A stretch of 64,000 nt of DNA from Jiangella alkaliphila (lineage in GTDB: Bacteria; Actinomycetota; Actinomycetes; Jiangellales; Jiangellaceae): the NCBI RefSeq assembly GCF_900105925.1, contig NZ_LT629791.1, forward strand, positions 4,062,001 through 4,126,000. Direction: 5' to 3'. How positions within the stretch are numbered: the stretch's first letter is position 1; every line of letters starts with the position of its first letter. Of this stretch, positions 15,086 through 22,810 are shown piece after piece. The translations under genes were made by a program, and so were the position numbers. The notes below the pieces were generated by a model. It made no database searches and was not told where the DNA came from. It saw only the letters and a program-made list of their open reading frames with translations.

Positions 15086-16492
15086 TCAGGTGTGTGTCGT
15101 GGCGGGCCGGGGGAAGAGGGCGTTGTAGAGCGTGGACCACGCGGTCTGCCAGGGCCAGTTGGTCGGCAGGTGCAGGGTCAGACGCCGGGCGGAGGTGGCG
15201 ATCCGGGCGGGGACGGTGATGAGTTTGCGGCGGATCGTCGCGGTGGTCGCCCTGGTCAGAGTGGGGGTCTTGGTCAGGGTCGCGGCGGCGCGGGTGAGGT
15301 TGAACGCCATGACCGCGCAGACGAGCCAGGCCGCGTTGGCGTTGAACACCCCGGAGGGCAGGTGGGCCAGCGCGGAGGCCTTGAGGTCGGCGTGGACGTT
15401 CTCGATGACCGCGTGGGCCCGGTGGGTCTGGTCCGCGGCGACGGTGTCCATCTCGGTGGTGTCGGTGGTGGTGAAGAAGGCGTGGAAGCGCCAGGAATCG
15501 AACAACGTGTCCTGGCCTTCGCTGTTGCGGGGGTTGAGATCGGGGATACGGCGGACCACGAGCCGGCCGGGGATCTGGTCGGTCTTGTTCTTGGAGGTGA
15601 ACGCGGTGAAGGGAACCTCGGCGACCTCGGCACGAGAGTTCCATGTTCTGGTGGTCTCGTCGTAGACGGCGTCGGTGTATTTGATCGTGGTCCAGGCGGT
15701 CTCGGCGATGCCGGCGATGGCGCGTTTGACCGCCGGGTCCATCCGCACGGTGATCGAGACGTTCGCGCCGGCCTTCAACGCTGCGGTGACCAGGGCGTGG
15801 GAGTAGAACGCCGAGTCCGCCCGGACCAGCACGTCTCGGCCGGCCAGGTGGGTGCGGCGGATCAGGGCGAGGGCGTCGGTGGCCAGACGCGTCGCCCCGC
15901 GTGGGGACCCGGCCGAGCCGTTGCGCAGGCGCTGGGCGGCGATCACCGGCGCGAAGGTCTGGCTGGAAACGGTGGCCAGCACGGCGTTCAGGCCCCGCAC
16001 CCCGGAGTACCCGAACCCCGCGCCCTGCTTCTGATAGCCGTGTACCTCCACGATGGTGTCGTCGATGTCGACCATCACCGTCGCGGTGTCTGCGGTCTCG
16101 CCCAGCAGGGCCGTGCGCTGGGTCAGGTTGATCAGAAACCGAGAGGCGATCGCGTCGGCTTGGCGGACATGGCCGAAGGTGAAGGCGCGCAGGAACGAGC
16201 CAAGTGTGGAGGGGGCGTAGATGCCGGCGAAGACCTTCCCCATCGCGCCGTGGCGTAGCAGGGCCATGTCGTCGATGCTGTCCGCGCCGGCGGTCATGCC
16301 GGCGACCAGGCCCGACAGCTTCAGCCCGGCGTTGGCGCCCTTGTCCGTCGGCACGCTCAGGTGCTCATCGCCCAGCTCGCGCAGCCGTGCCTCGCCGGCC
16401 AGGGCCATCGCCGGGACCAGGCCCGCCGACGACACGAGGTTGGGCTCATCGAAGGCCGCCGAGACGACCGGTCGGGTGTGAGAGAGTTGCAT
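15086..16492 (-). CDS. IS1380 family transposase (copy A1)
   Basis: 468-aa DDE transposase. Acidic residues sit in the expected blocks: MVDIDDTIVEVHGYQKQG (first Asp), VLVRADSAFYS (second Asp) and HAVIENVHADLK (Glu), followed by the family's C-terminal FNLTRAAATLTK region. Intact, so potentially active. It differs visibly from copy A2 by a single residue (Ile for Val in the TDQ-PGRL segment). The start codon follows a long inverted repeat in its leader that could hide it from read-through transcripts. Confidence 0.93.
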   Translation of the reverse strand: MQLSHTRPVVSAAFDEPNLVSSAGLVPAMALAGEARLRELGDEHLSVPTDKGANAGLKLSGLVAGMTAGADSIDDMALLRHGAMGKVFAGIYAPSTLGSFLRAFTFGHVRQADAIASRFLINLTQRTALLGETADTATVMVDIDDTIVEVHGYQKQGAGFGYSGVRGLNAVLATVSSQTFAPVIAAQRLRNGSAGSPRGATRLATDALALIRRTHLAGRDVLVRADSAFYSHALVTAALKAGANVSITVRMDPAVKRAIAGIAETAWTTIKYTDAVYDETTRTWNSRAEVAEVPFTAFTSKNKTDQIPGRLVVRRIPDLNPRNSEGQDTLFDSWRFHAFFTTTDTTEMDTVAADQTHRAHAVIENVHADLKASALAHLPSGVFNANAAWLVCAVMAFNLTRAAATLTKTPTLTRATTATIRRKLITVPARIATSARRLTLHLPTNWPWQTAWSTLYNALFPRPATTHT

Positions 16493-16496
16493 CTAC

Positions 16497-16568
16497 GAGA
16501 TGCCCTTCTTGAGCTGGCGATACGTGCCTTAGACAAGTCGTATCCTCCCAGCTCAGAAGCGCATTCTC
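16497..16568 (-). promoter_or_regulatory. long inverted repeat in IS1380 leader (copy A1)
   Basis: Mirror image of 21119-21190. The arms begin GAGAATGCCCTTCTGAGCTG and end in the complementary CAGCTCAAGAAGGGCATCTC, with inner arms GATACG/CGTATC. It ends four bases before the transposase ATG. A fold-back here would sequester the translation start in transcripts entering from outside, as known for IS10 and IS50. Confidence 0.6.
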
Positions 16569-16737
16569 ACGCTCCCACGCCCTACCACGACACTCCACCT
16601 GTCGGTGGATCGAGGCTTAGTGGGGGTGTGCCCGCCGATCCAGCGGGACCGCCTCCGGCGACCACGGCGCAAGACGTTCAAGAACCGGTCACTTGCTGTC
16701 ATACTCCTCGTCAACCCGCGTGGGAAGCGTGATACGC

Positions 16738-18411
16738 ATGGATGTCTCCCCCCAGCGTCCCCTGTCCCGTCGTCTCTTCGTCGCAGGCCTCGGCGCGACC
16801 GCCGCGGCCGTGTCCGCCCCCGGTCTCGTCCGCGTCGACGGCGCTCATGCGGCGCCACCCGGGACCGGCGGCACGTTGCCGGACGGCGTCTTCTCGCTCG
16901 GCGTCGCCTCGGGCGACCCGCTGCCGGACGGCGTCGTCCTGTGGACGCGGCTCGCGCCGGACCCGCTCAACGGCGGCGGCCTGCCCGGACGCCCGTACCC
17001 CGTCGAGTGGGAGGTCGCCGAGGACGACAACTTCGCCAGCGTCGTCCGCCGCGGCCGGACCGTCGCGCTCCCGCAGCAGGGCCACAGCGTCCACGCCGAG
17101 GTCGAGGGTCTCCGGCCGGGCGCCGAGTACGTCTACCGCTTCCGCGCCGGCGGGCAGATCTCGCCAGTCGGCCGCACGAAGACGGCGCCCGCGGGCTCCG
17201 TCGCCGCCGTCAGGTTCGCGTTCGCCAGCTGCCAGAACTGGCAGGACGGCTACTTCACCGCCTATCACCACTTGGCCGGTGAGGACCTCGACTTCGTCGC
17301 GTTCCTCGGCGACTACATCTACGAGTCCGTGCCGCGCACCACGACCGTCCGCACCCACGAGGGCACCGGCGAGCCGTTCAGCCTGGTCGAGTACCGCAAC
17401 CGGCACGCCCAGTACCGGTCCGACCCGAACCTTCAGGCCGCGCACGCGAGCTTCCCGTGGATCGTCACCTGGGACGACCACGAGGTCGACAACAACTGGG
17501 TGGACGAGATCCCGCAGGACCCCGACCAGCAGAGCCCCGAGGCGTTCCGGGCCCGGCGGCAGGCCGCGTTCCAGGCGTACTACGAGCACATGCCGCTGCG
17601 CAGCGGCTCCCGGCCGCGCGGCCTGGACCTGCAGCTGTACCGCCGGCTGCGGTTCGGCGACCTCGTCGACCTGCACGTCGTCGACACCCGGCAGTACCGC
17701 TCGGACCAGCCGACGACGCTCGAGCAGGCCGAGACCGCGCCGCTGACGATGACCGGCGACGAGCAGGAGCGCTGGCTCGTCGACGGCCTCACCGACGGCG
17801 AGACGCGCTGGAACCTGCTGGCCAACCAGGTGATGTGGGCGCAGAACGACCGCACGGCCGGCGAGGTCGACACGTTCGACTTCGACAACTGGGACGGCTA
17901 CCGCGTCCAGCGCCGCCGGCTGCTGGAGGTGTTCGGCGGCGGCGCCGTGGACAACCCGGTCGTGCTGACGGGGGACCGGCACTGCACCTGGGTGGCCGAC
18001 CTGCACCCCGACTTCGACGACCCGTCGTCGCCGGTCGTCGGCGCGGAGCTGACCGGCACGTCGATCTCGTCCGGCGGCAACTCCGACCCGGTCGCGTTCC
18101 AGAACACGTACCGGCCGATCGCCGAGGAGAGCCCGCACTGGAAGTACTTCGACAACCAGCGCGGTTACGTCGTCTGCGACGTGACGCCGGAGCGGCTGCT
18201 CAGCTCGCTGCGGCTGGTCGACACCGTCTGGCAGGCGGACGGCGCGACGGTGCGGACGGCGGCGGAGTTCCTCGTCGAGGCCGGCCGGCCCGGCGTCACC
18301 GTCGAGTTCGAGGAGCCGCGGGCGGCCGAACAGCGGGCGCAGGCGCGGCGCGACGCCGGCCCCGTCTACGACGTCGACGACGTGGACGAGACGGCGGACC
18401 TGCAGCGCTGA
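16738..18411 (+). CDS. phoD: PhoD-type alkaline phosphatase/phosphodiesterase, Tat-exported
   Basis: 557 aa from ATG 16738. The twin-arginine signal (SRRLFVAGLGATAAA) directs folded export. An N-terminal Fn3-like PhoD_N domain (residues 45-145) precedes the metallophosphatase domain with FASCQNW (metal-ligand Cys), FLGDYIYES, WDDHEVDNNW, LLANQVMW and LTGDRHCTW, the Ca/Fe-binding blocks of PhoD. It releases phosphate from phosphoesters outside the cell. It lies 117 bp after IS1380 copy A1, so the original upstream region may be displaced. No clear PHO box was found. A hairpin terminator follows. Confidence 0.92.
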   Translation: MDVSPQRPLSRRLFVAGLGATAAAVSAPGLVRVDGAHAAPPGTGGTLPDGVFSLGVASGDPLPDGVVLWTRLAPDPLNGGGLPGRPYPVEWEVAEDDNFASVVRRGRTVALPQQGHSVHAEVEGLRPGAEYVYRFRAGGQISPVGRTKTAPAGSVAAVRFAFASCQNWQDGYFTAYHHLAGEDLDFVAFLGDYIYESVPRTTTVRTHEGTGEPFSLVEYRNRHAQYRSDPNLQAAHASFPWIVTWDDHEVDNNWVDEIPQDPDQQSPEAFRARRQAAFQAYYEHMPLRSGSRPRGLDLQLYRRLRFGDLVDLHVVDTRQYRSDQPTTLEQAETAPLTMTGDEQERWLVDGLTDGETRWNLLANQVMWAQNDRTAGEVDTFDFDNWDGYRVQRRRLLEVFGGGAVDNPVVLTGDRHCTWVADLHPDFDDPSSPVVGAELTGTSISSGGNSDPVAFQNTYRPIAEESPHWKYFDNQRGYVVCDVTPERLLSSLRLVDTVWQADGATVRTAAEFLVEAGRPGVTVEFEEPRAAEQRAQARRDAGPVYDVDDVDETADLQR

Positions 18412-18438
18412 CGCCGCCGCTCCGGTACGGGTCCGGCA

Positions 18439-18465
18439 GCCGCGCACCCCGGGCGGATGCGCGGC
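18439..18465. terminator. hairpin between convergent phoD and VOC genes
   Basis: GCCGCGCA, an 11-base loop, then TGCGCGGC: an 8-bp perfect GC stem in the 69-bp gap between two converging genes. There is no T-run, as is usual in high-GC actinobacteria. Likely serves both directions. Confidence 0.5.
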
Positions 18466-18480
18466 GCCGGCCCCACCTCG

Positions 18481-19146
18481 TCAGTCGCGCCCGGTGACCG
18501 TGGCGACGTCGACCTCGTTGCCCTCCGCGTCGGCGAGGGTCCAGTACGTGGGCCCCTTGTCGCGGACCATGGTGCCGCCGGCGGCGAGGGCCGCCGCGAC
18601 CCGCGCCTCGGCCAGCTCCGGCGGCACCCAGACGTCGATATGCAGCCGGTTGCGCTGCGGCCGGGGCGCGTCCATGTCCTGGAACCAGATGCCCGGGCCG
18701 CGCCAGCGCGGGTCGACGAGGTCCTCGTCCGGGCTGTCGGCGCGCCGCTCGTAGCCGAGCACGGCCGCCCAGAACCGCATGACGTCGGCGCTGACCAGTG
18801 CGTCCATGGTGATCTGCACCGTCTGGACCAGGGACACGTCGGCGCCGGCCCCCTGCTCTCGGGCGACCGCGGAGATCCGCCGTGCGAGGTCGAGGTCCCG
18901 GTCGGTGAGGCCCTGGTACTCGTCGATGACGGTGATCAGCCGGACGGTGACGGTGCCGGCCTGCAGGTCGAGGTCGGGCTGGTGTGGTCCGGCGTCGTCG
19001 ACGGCGGCGGCGATGGCCTGGGCGAGCCTGACGCCGTCGCCGAACGAGCCGGTGCGGAACACCGCGCAGGCGCCGTCGGCGACGACCCGCCAGTCGCTGG
19101 TGGTCGCGTCCTCGTGGAACGAGCGTGCGGTGATCGGTGTGGCCAT
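18481..19146 (-). CDS. pterin dehydratase-like domain fused to VOC domain
   Basis: 221 aa. Residues 10-100 resemble 4a-hydroxytetrahydrobiopterin dehydratase (DWRVV, FRTGSFGDGVRLAQAIAAA, then PDLDLQAGTVTVRLIT and GLTDRDLDLARRISA), although the canonical catalytic His cluster is not fully present. Residues 105-220 are a glyoxalase-like VOC module (QITMDALVSADVMRFWAAVL, NRLHIDVWVP, GTMVRDKGPTYWTLADAEGN). The enzymatic role is unknown. It is third in an operon behind the hydrolase and DinB genes, with one base between it and the DinB stop. Confidence 0.8.
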   Translation of the reverse strand: MATPITARSFHEDATTSDWRVVADGACAVFRTGSFGDGVRLAQAIAAAVDDAGPHQPDLDLQAGTVTVRLITVIDEYQGLTDRDLDLARRISAVAREQGAGADVSLVQTVQITMDALVSADVMRFWAAVLGYERRADSPDEDLVDPRWRGPGIWFQDMDAPRPQRNRLHIDVWVPPELAEARVAAALAAGGTMVRDKGPTYWTLADAEGNEVDVATVTGRD

Positions 19147-19147
19147 C

Positions 19148-19687
19148 TCACTCTCCGGTGCTGCCGTCGACGGATTCGCGCAGGATGTCGGCGTGGCCGT
19201 TGTGCCGCGCGTACTCCTCGATCATGTGGGTGAGGACCCAGCGCACGCTGGGCGCGCGGCCGTCGCGCCAGGGGCGGTCGACGGGCCGGCTCAGCCCGCT
19301 GTCGGCCAGCGCCTCGGCGAGGTTCGCCCGGGACCGGCCGACCGCCTCGTCCCAGAGCGCGAACAGCTGCTCCGGCTTGTCGTCGGCGGCGGAGTGCCAG
19401 TCCCAGTCGTAGTCGGCGGCCCAGTCGACGGTGTTCCAGGGCGCGCTGCGCTCGCGGCCGAGCAGCCGGAACGTGAACCAGTCGTCCTCGACGTAGGCGA
19501 GGTGCTTGATCAGACCGCCGAGCGTCATGGTCGAGGCGCCGACGGTGGCGGTCAGCCCGGAGCCGTCCAGGCCGCGGCACTTCCACGCGAGCGTGGCGCG
19601 CTGGTAGTCGAGGAACCCGGCCAGCGTCCGCAGCTCGTCGCCGTCGATCGGCGGTTCCGGCCGGCCGTGCTCGTCGGTGTCGGTCAC
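19148..19687 (-). CDS. DinB-like/DUF664 family protein
   Basis: 179 aa from GTG 19687, which overlaps the hydrolase stop (GTGA). The four-helix DinB_2/DUF664 fold is indicated by ELRTLAGFLDYQRATLAWKC, TMTLGGLIKHLAYVEDDWF and WVLTHMIEEYARHNGHADIL, with His residues placed as in the metal-binding HHH triad. Proteins of this fold are often thiol-dependent enzymes (mycothiol or bacillithiol transferases) in actinobacteria, but the substrate cannot be read. Middle gene of the operon. Confidence 0.85.
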   Translation of the reverse strand: MTDTDEHGRPEPPIDGDELRTLAGFLDYQRATLAWKCRGLDGSGLTATVGASTMTLGGLIKHLAYVEDDWFTFRLLGRERSAPWNTVDWAADYDWDWHSAADDKPEQLFALWDEAVGRSRANLAEALADSGLSRPVDRPWRDGRAPSVRWVLTHMIEEYARHNGHADILRESVDGSTGE

Positions 19688-20388
19688 TTGGCCGCGGCCT
19701 CGTTGATGAGGCGGCCGAGGTCGTCGGGACGGCTGAACTGCGGCCAGTGCCCGGTCGGCAGGTCGACGTACTCGACGTCGTGGAGCTTGGTGAACTCCTG
19801 CACGGGCGGCTCGCCGCCGTCGATCCAGTCGCGCAGCTCGGCGGCGGAGAACTCCGGGCAGATGACGGTGACCGGGACGTCGAAGCGGCGCTCGTCGGTG
19901 AGCCGGATCGGGTCGGTGGTGGCCCGCTCGGGCGACGGGATCGCGCGGGCGCGGAAGTCCGCACGGGCCGCGTCGTCGAGGTCCTTGAGGTCGGTCTCGC
20001 CGAGGTCCTCCCAGCTGGGCAGTGGGATCTCGCCGTTCTCGGCCGCGAACCGGCCGAGCGGCTCGCCGTCCGTCGCCGGGAATCCGCCGATGTAGACGGT
20101 GCGGGCGACGCGGTCCGGCCGCGCGTCGGCGGCGGCGTAGGCCAGCGCGGAGCCGAGCGAGTGCCCCACGACCAGCACCTTCCCCTCGCCCGCCGGCACC
20201 GCGTCGACCGCCGCCACGACCGCGTCGATGTGATCCTGCAACGTGACGGCCGAGCGGTCGGCGTCTCTGGACTCCAGGCCGGGGAGGGTCAGCGGGTGCG
20301 CCGTGTGGCCGGCCCGTTCGAGGACGGGGATCACCCGGTCCCACGAGGTGGCGTCGAGCCAGAGGCCGGGGATCAGAACGATGTGCAT
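19684..20388 (-). CDS. alpha/beta hydrolase
   Basis: 234 aa. The compact hydrolase fold has an oxyanion strand IVLIPGLWLDATSWD, nucleophile elbow VVGHSLGSALA (Ser at about 79) and a late His in PTGHWPQFSRPDDL. These are esterase or RsbQ-like features; the substrate is unknown. First gene of a three-gene operon with DinB and VOC. It is transcribed divergently from an ArsR-type regulator across 71 bp that contain the palindrome TGATCC-N8-GGATCA. Confidence 0.87.
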   Translation of the reverse strand: MHIVLIPGLWLDATSWDRVIPVLERAGHTAHPLTLPGLESRDADRSAVTLQDHIDAVVAAVDAVPAGEGKVLVVGHSLGSALAYAAADARPDRVARTVYIGGFPATDGEPLGRFAAENGEIPLPSWEDLGETDLKDLDDAARADFRARAIPSPERATTDPIRLTDERRFDVPVTVICPEFSAAELRDWIDGGEPPVQEFTKLHDVEYVDLPTGHWPQFSRPDDLGRLINEAAAK

Positions 20389-20413
20389 GGTGTTCGCCCT
20401 CTCGGGTTCGGTA

Positions 20414-20433
20414 TGATCCAGATCTACGGATCA
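20414..20433. promoter_or_regulatory. candidate ArsR operator in divergent promoter region
   Basis: TGATCC and GGATCA arms, 8 bases apart with AGATCT in the centre, form a near-complete 20-bp palindrome midway between the divergent hydrolase and regulator starts. This is the expected place for a site that controls both. Confidence 0.5.
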
Positions 20434-20459
20434 ATCCAACCTAGTGGAACGGACCGGAA

Positions 20460-21023
20460 ATGTCGATCGATCGGCCGATGCCCGACTACGACCTGGACGA
20501 CCAGGCCGTCGTCACGGCGCCGGCCCAGCTGCGCGCGATGTCCGACCCGCTGCGATCGACCATCCTCGAACTGGTCCTCGAACGCGCTGCGACGGTCACC
20601 GAGCTGGCCGCCGCGGTCGGCCGCCCCAAATCGACCGTCGCCCACCACGTGGGTGTGCTGGTCGACGCCGGCATGCTGCGGGTCGTCCGGACCCGGCGCG
20701 TCCGGGCCATCGACGAGCGCTACTACGGCCGGACGGCGCGGCTGTTCCGCATCGGCAAGATCGACCATCCGGTGATCTGGGAGAACGACCTCTCTGTCGC
20801 CGCGGCCGAGGCGCGGGCCGCGTACGAGGCCGACGTGATGATGAGCATCCACCGCCACGCGCGGATTCCGCGGGAGCGTGGCATGGAGTTCTGGGAGAAG
20901 GTGCTGGAGCTGGTCCGCGAGTTCAGCACCATCCCGCGCTCCGGCGACACCGTCTTCGGCTTCGTCGCCGGGTTGTATCCGACGGATCATCCCGCGCTGC
21001 CGGATCCTGACCCCGCGGAGTGA
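20460..21023 (+). CDS. ArsR-family winged-helix transcriptional regulator
   Basis: 187 aa. The HTH is at residues 20-95 (LRAMSDPLRSTILELVLERA, TVTELAAAVGRPKSTVAHHV, GMLRVVRTRRVRAIDERYY). A C-terminal half of about 90 residues (RHARIPRERGMEFWEKVLEL) presumably senses a ligand. It probably represses the divergent hydrolase/DinB/VOC operon and itself through the palindrome at 20414-20433. No metal-binding Cys pair is present, so a metal sensor is unlikely. Confidence 0.85.
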   Translation: MSIDRPMPDYDLDDQAVVTAPAQLRAMSDPLRSTILELVLERAATVTELAAAVGRPKSTVAHHVGVLVDAGMLRVVRTRRVRAIDERYYGRTARLFRIGKIDHPVIWENDLSVAAAEARAAYEADVMMSIHRHARIPRERGMEFWEKVLELVREFSTIPRSGDTVFGFVAGLYPTDHPALPDPDPAE

Positions 21024-21071
21024 GCGTTGGGTTTGCCGAGTTGGCCGTCCCCCTGCTGCCCATGGTCTTAG
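21024..21071 (-). repeat. left arm of structured CTTAG-hairpin repeat, copy R3
   Basis: The segment from GGGTTTGCCGAGTTGG through GTCCCCCTGCTGCCCAT to CTTAG is the outer arm of the repeat seen complete, on the opposite strand, at 24186-24690. The rest of this copy resumes at 22737-22768 and 24072-24165. IS1380 copy A2 is inserted in the CTTAG and an IS3 element in the loop. Confidence 0.75.
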
Positions 21072-21118
21072 CCTCGATCCACCGACAGGTGGAGTGTCGT
21101 GGTAGGGCGTGGGAGCGT

Positions 21119-21190
21119 GAGAATGCCCTTCTGAGCTGGGAGGATACGACTTGTCTAAGGCACGTATCGCCAGCTCAAGAAGGGCATCTC
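21119..21190 (+). promoter_or_regulatory. long inverted repeat in IS1380 leader (copy A2)
   Basis: Arms at 21119-21139 and 21170-21190 (GAGAATGCCCTTCTGAGCTG against its near-complement), with inner arms GATACG and CGTATC. It ends four bases before the transposase ATG. The B-type IS1380 copies have a different sequence but the same arrangement (GAAAGTGCCTTC...GAAGGCACTTTC). Confidence 0.6.
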
Positions 21191-21194
21191 GTAG

Positions 21195-22601
21195 ATGCAA
21201 CTCTCTCACACCCGACCGGTCGTCTCGGCGGCCTTCGATGAGCCCAACCTCGTGTCGTCGGCGGGCCTGGTCCCGGCGATGGCCCTGGCCGGCGAGGCAC
21301 GGCTGCGCGAGCTGGGCGATGAGCACCTGAGCGTGCCGACGGACAAGGGCGCCAACGCCGGGCTGAAGCTGTCGGGCCTGGTCGCCGGCATGACCGCCGG
21401 CGCGGACAGCATCGACGACATGGCCCTGCTACGCCACGGCGCGATGGGGAAGGTCTTCGCCGGCATCTACGCCCCCTCCACACTTGGCTCGTTCCTGCGC
21501 GCCTTCACCTTCGGCCATGTCCGCCAAGCCGACGCGATCGCCTCTCGGTTTCTGATCAACCTGACCCAGCGCACGGCCCTGCTGGGCGAGACCGCAGACA
21601 CCGCGACGGTGATGGTCGACATCGACGACACCATCGTGGAGGTACACGGCTATCAGAAGCAGGGCGCGGGGTTCGGGTACTCCGGGGTGCGGGGCCTGAA
21701 CGCCGTGCTGGCCACCGTTTCCAGCCAGACCTTCGCGCCGGTGATCGCCGCCCAGCGCCTGCGCAACGGCTCGGCCGGGTCCCCACGCGGGGCGACGCGT
21801 CTGGCCACCGACGCCCTCGCCCTGATCCGCCGCACCCACCTGGCCGGCCGAGACGTGCTGGTCCGGGCGGACTCGGCGTTCTACTCCCACGCCCTGGTCA
21901 CCGCAGCGTTGAAGGCCGGCGCGAACGTCTCGATCACCGTGCGGATGGACCCGGCGGTCAAACGCGCCATCGCCGGCATCGCCGAGACCGCCTGGACCAC
22001 GATCAAATACACCGACGCCGTCTACGACGAGACCACCAGAACATGGAACTCTCGTGCCGAGGTCGCCGAGGTTCCCTTCACCGCGTTCACCTCCAAGAAC
22101 AAGACCGACCAGGTCCCCGGCCGGCTCGTGGTCCGCCGTATCCCCGATCTCAACCCCCGCAACAGCGAAGGCCAGGACACGTTGTTCGATTCCTGGCGCT
22201 TCCACGCCTTCTTCACCACCACCGACACCACCGAGATGGACACCGTCGCCGCGGACCAGACCCACCGGGCCCACGCGGTCATCGAGAACGTCCACGCCGA
22301 CCTCAAGGCCTCCGCGCTGGCCCACCTGCCCTCCGGGGTGTTCAACGCCAACGCGGCCTGGCTCGTCTGCGCGGTCATGGCGTTCAACCTCACCCGCGCC
22401 GCCGCGACCCTGACCAAGACCCCCACTCTGACCAGGGCGACCACCGCGACGATCCGCCGCAAACTCATCACCGTCCCCGCCCGGATCGCCACCTCCGCCC
22501 GGCGTCTGACCCTGCACCTGCCGACCAACTGGCCCTGGCAGACCGCGTGGTCCACGCTCTACAACGCCCTCTTCCCCCGGCCCGCCACGACACACACCTG
22601 A
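21195..22601 (+). CDS. IS1380 family transposase (copy A2)
   Basis: 468-aa DDE transposase. It matches the product at 15086-16492 except for Val in place of Ile in the TDQ-PGRL segment. All three acidic blocks (DIDDTIVEVHGYQ, RADSAFYS, VIENVHADLK) are present, so it should be functional. The near-identity of the two copies indicates recent transposition or gene conversion. Confidence 0.93.
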   Translation: MQLSHTRPVVSAAFDEPNLVSSAGLVPAMALAGEARLRELGDEHLSVPTDKGANAGLKLSGLVAGMTAGADSIDDMALLRHGAMGKVFAGIYAPSTLGSFLRAFTFGHVRQADAIASRFLINLTQRTALLGETADTATVMVDIDDTIVEVHGYQKQGAGFGYSGVRGLNAVLATVSSQTFAPVIAAQRLRNGSAGSPRGATRLATDALALIRRTHLAGRDVLVRADSAFYSHALVTAALKAGANVSITVRMDPAVKRAIAGIAETAWTTIKYTDAVYDETTRTWNSRAEVAEVPFTAFTSKNKTDQVPGRLVVRRIPDLNPRNSEGQDTLFDSWRFHAFFTTTDTTEMDTVAADQTHRAHAVIENVHADLKASALAHLPSGVFNANAAWLVCAVMAFNLTRAAATLTKTPTLTRATTATIRRKLITVPARIATSARRLTLHLPTNWPWQTAWSTLYNALFPRPATTHT

Positions 22602-22810
22602 CCACCAGCCCCCGCCGGCACGAGAAGGAACCCCAGTGGAAAGCCGGGCAGACCGGCAACTCACTCACACCCAACGTGATCACAACCACCTCGCCTGAAA
22701 CCAGACGACGTCACCAAGCTGGTCGGTGGATCGAGGCTTAGCCGCGAGGGTGCGCCTCAAGTCCGCGCTGGGCTGCCCCGAGCTTTCCGGACCGCTTCGT
22801 TTGCGGTCTC

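Larger units (their letters stand above)
14951..16615 (-). mobile_element. IS1380 family insertion sequence, copy A1 (1665 bp)
   Basis: Bounded by 15-bp terminal inverted repeats CCTCGATCCACCGAC (14951-14965) and its complement (16601-16615), flanked on both sides by CTTAG (14946-14950 and 16616-16620) as the 5-bp duplicated target. It encodes one transposase on the minus strand. It has the same length as, and is almost identical to, the opposite-strand copy at 21072-22736. Inserted immediately upstream of the lipoprotein gene. Confidence 0.92.
21072..22736 (+). mobile_element. IS1380 family insertion sequence, copy A2 (1665 bp)
   Basis: Same 15-bp inverted repeats as copy A1 (CCTCGATCCACCGAC at 21072 and its complement ending at 22736). 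CTTAG lies on each side (21067-21071 and 22737-22741). It is inserted exactly in the CTTAG of repeat copy R3, whose two halves continue on either side. Inverted relative to A1, 4.46 kb away. Confidence 0.93.

Noticed and set aside
14951-22736. Composite transposon carrying phoD and the hydrolase operon
   Set aside because: Copy A2 alone splits repeat R3, whose two halves lie directly on either side of it, so A2 entered as a single element. The shared CTTAG on all ends is target preference, not proof of joint transposition.
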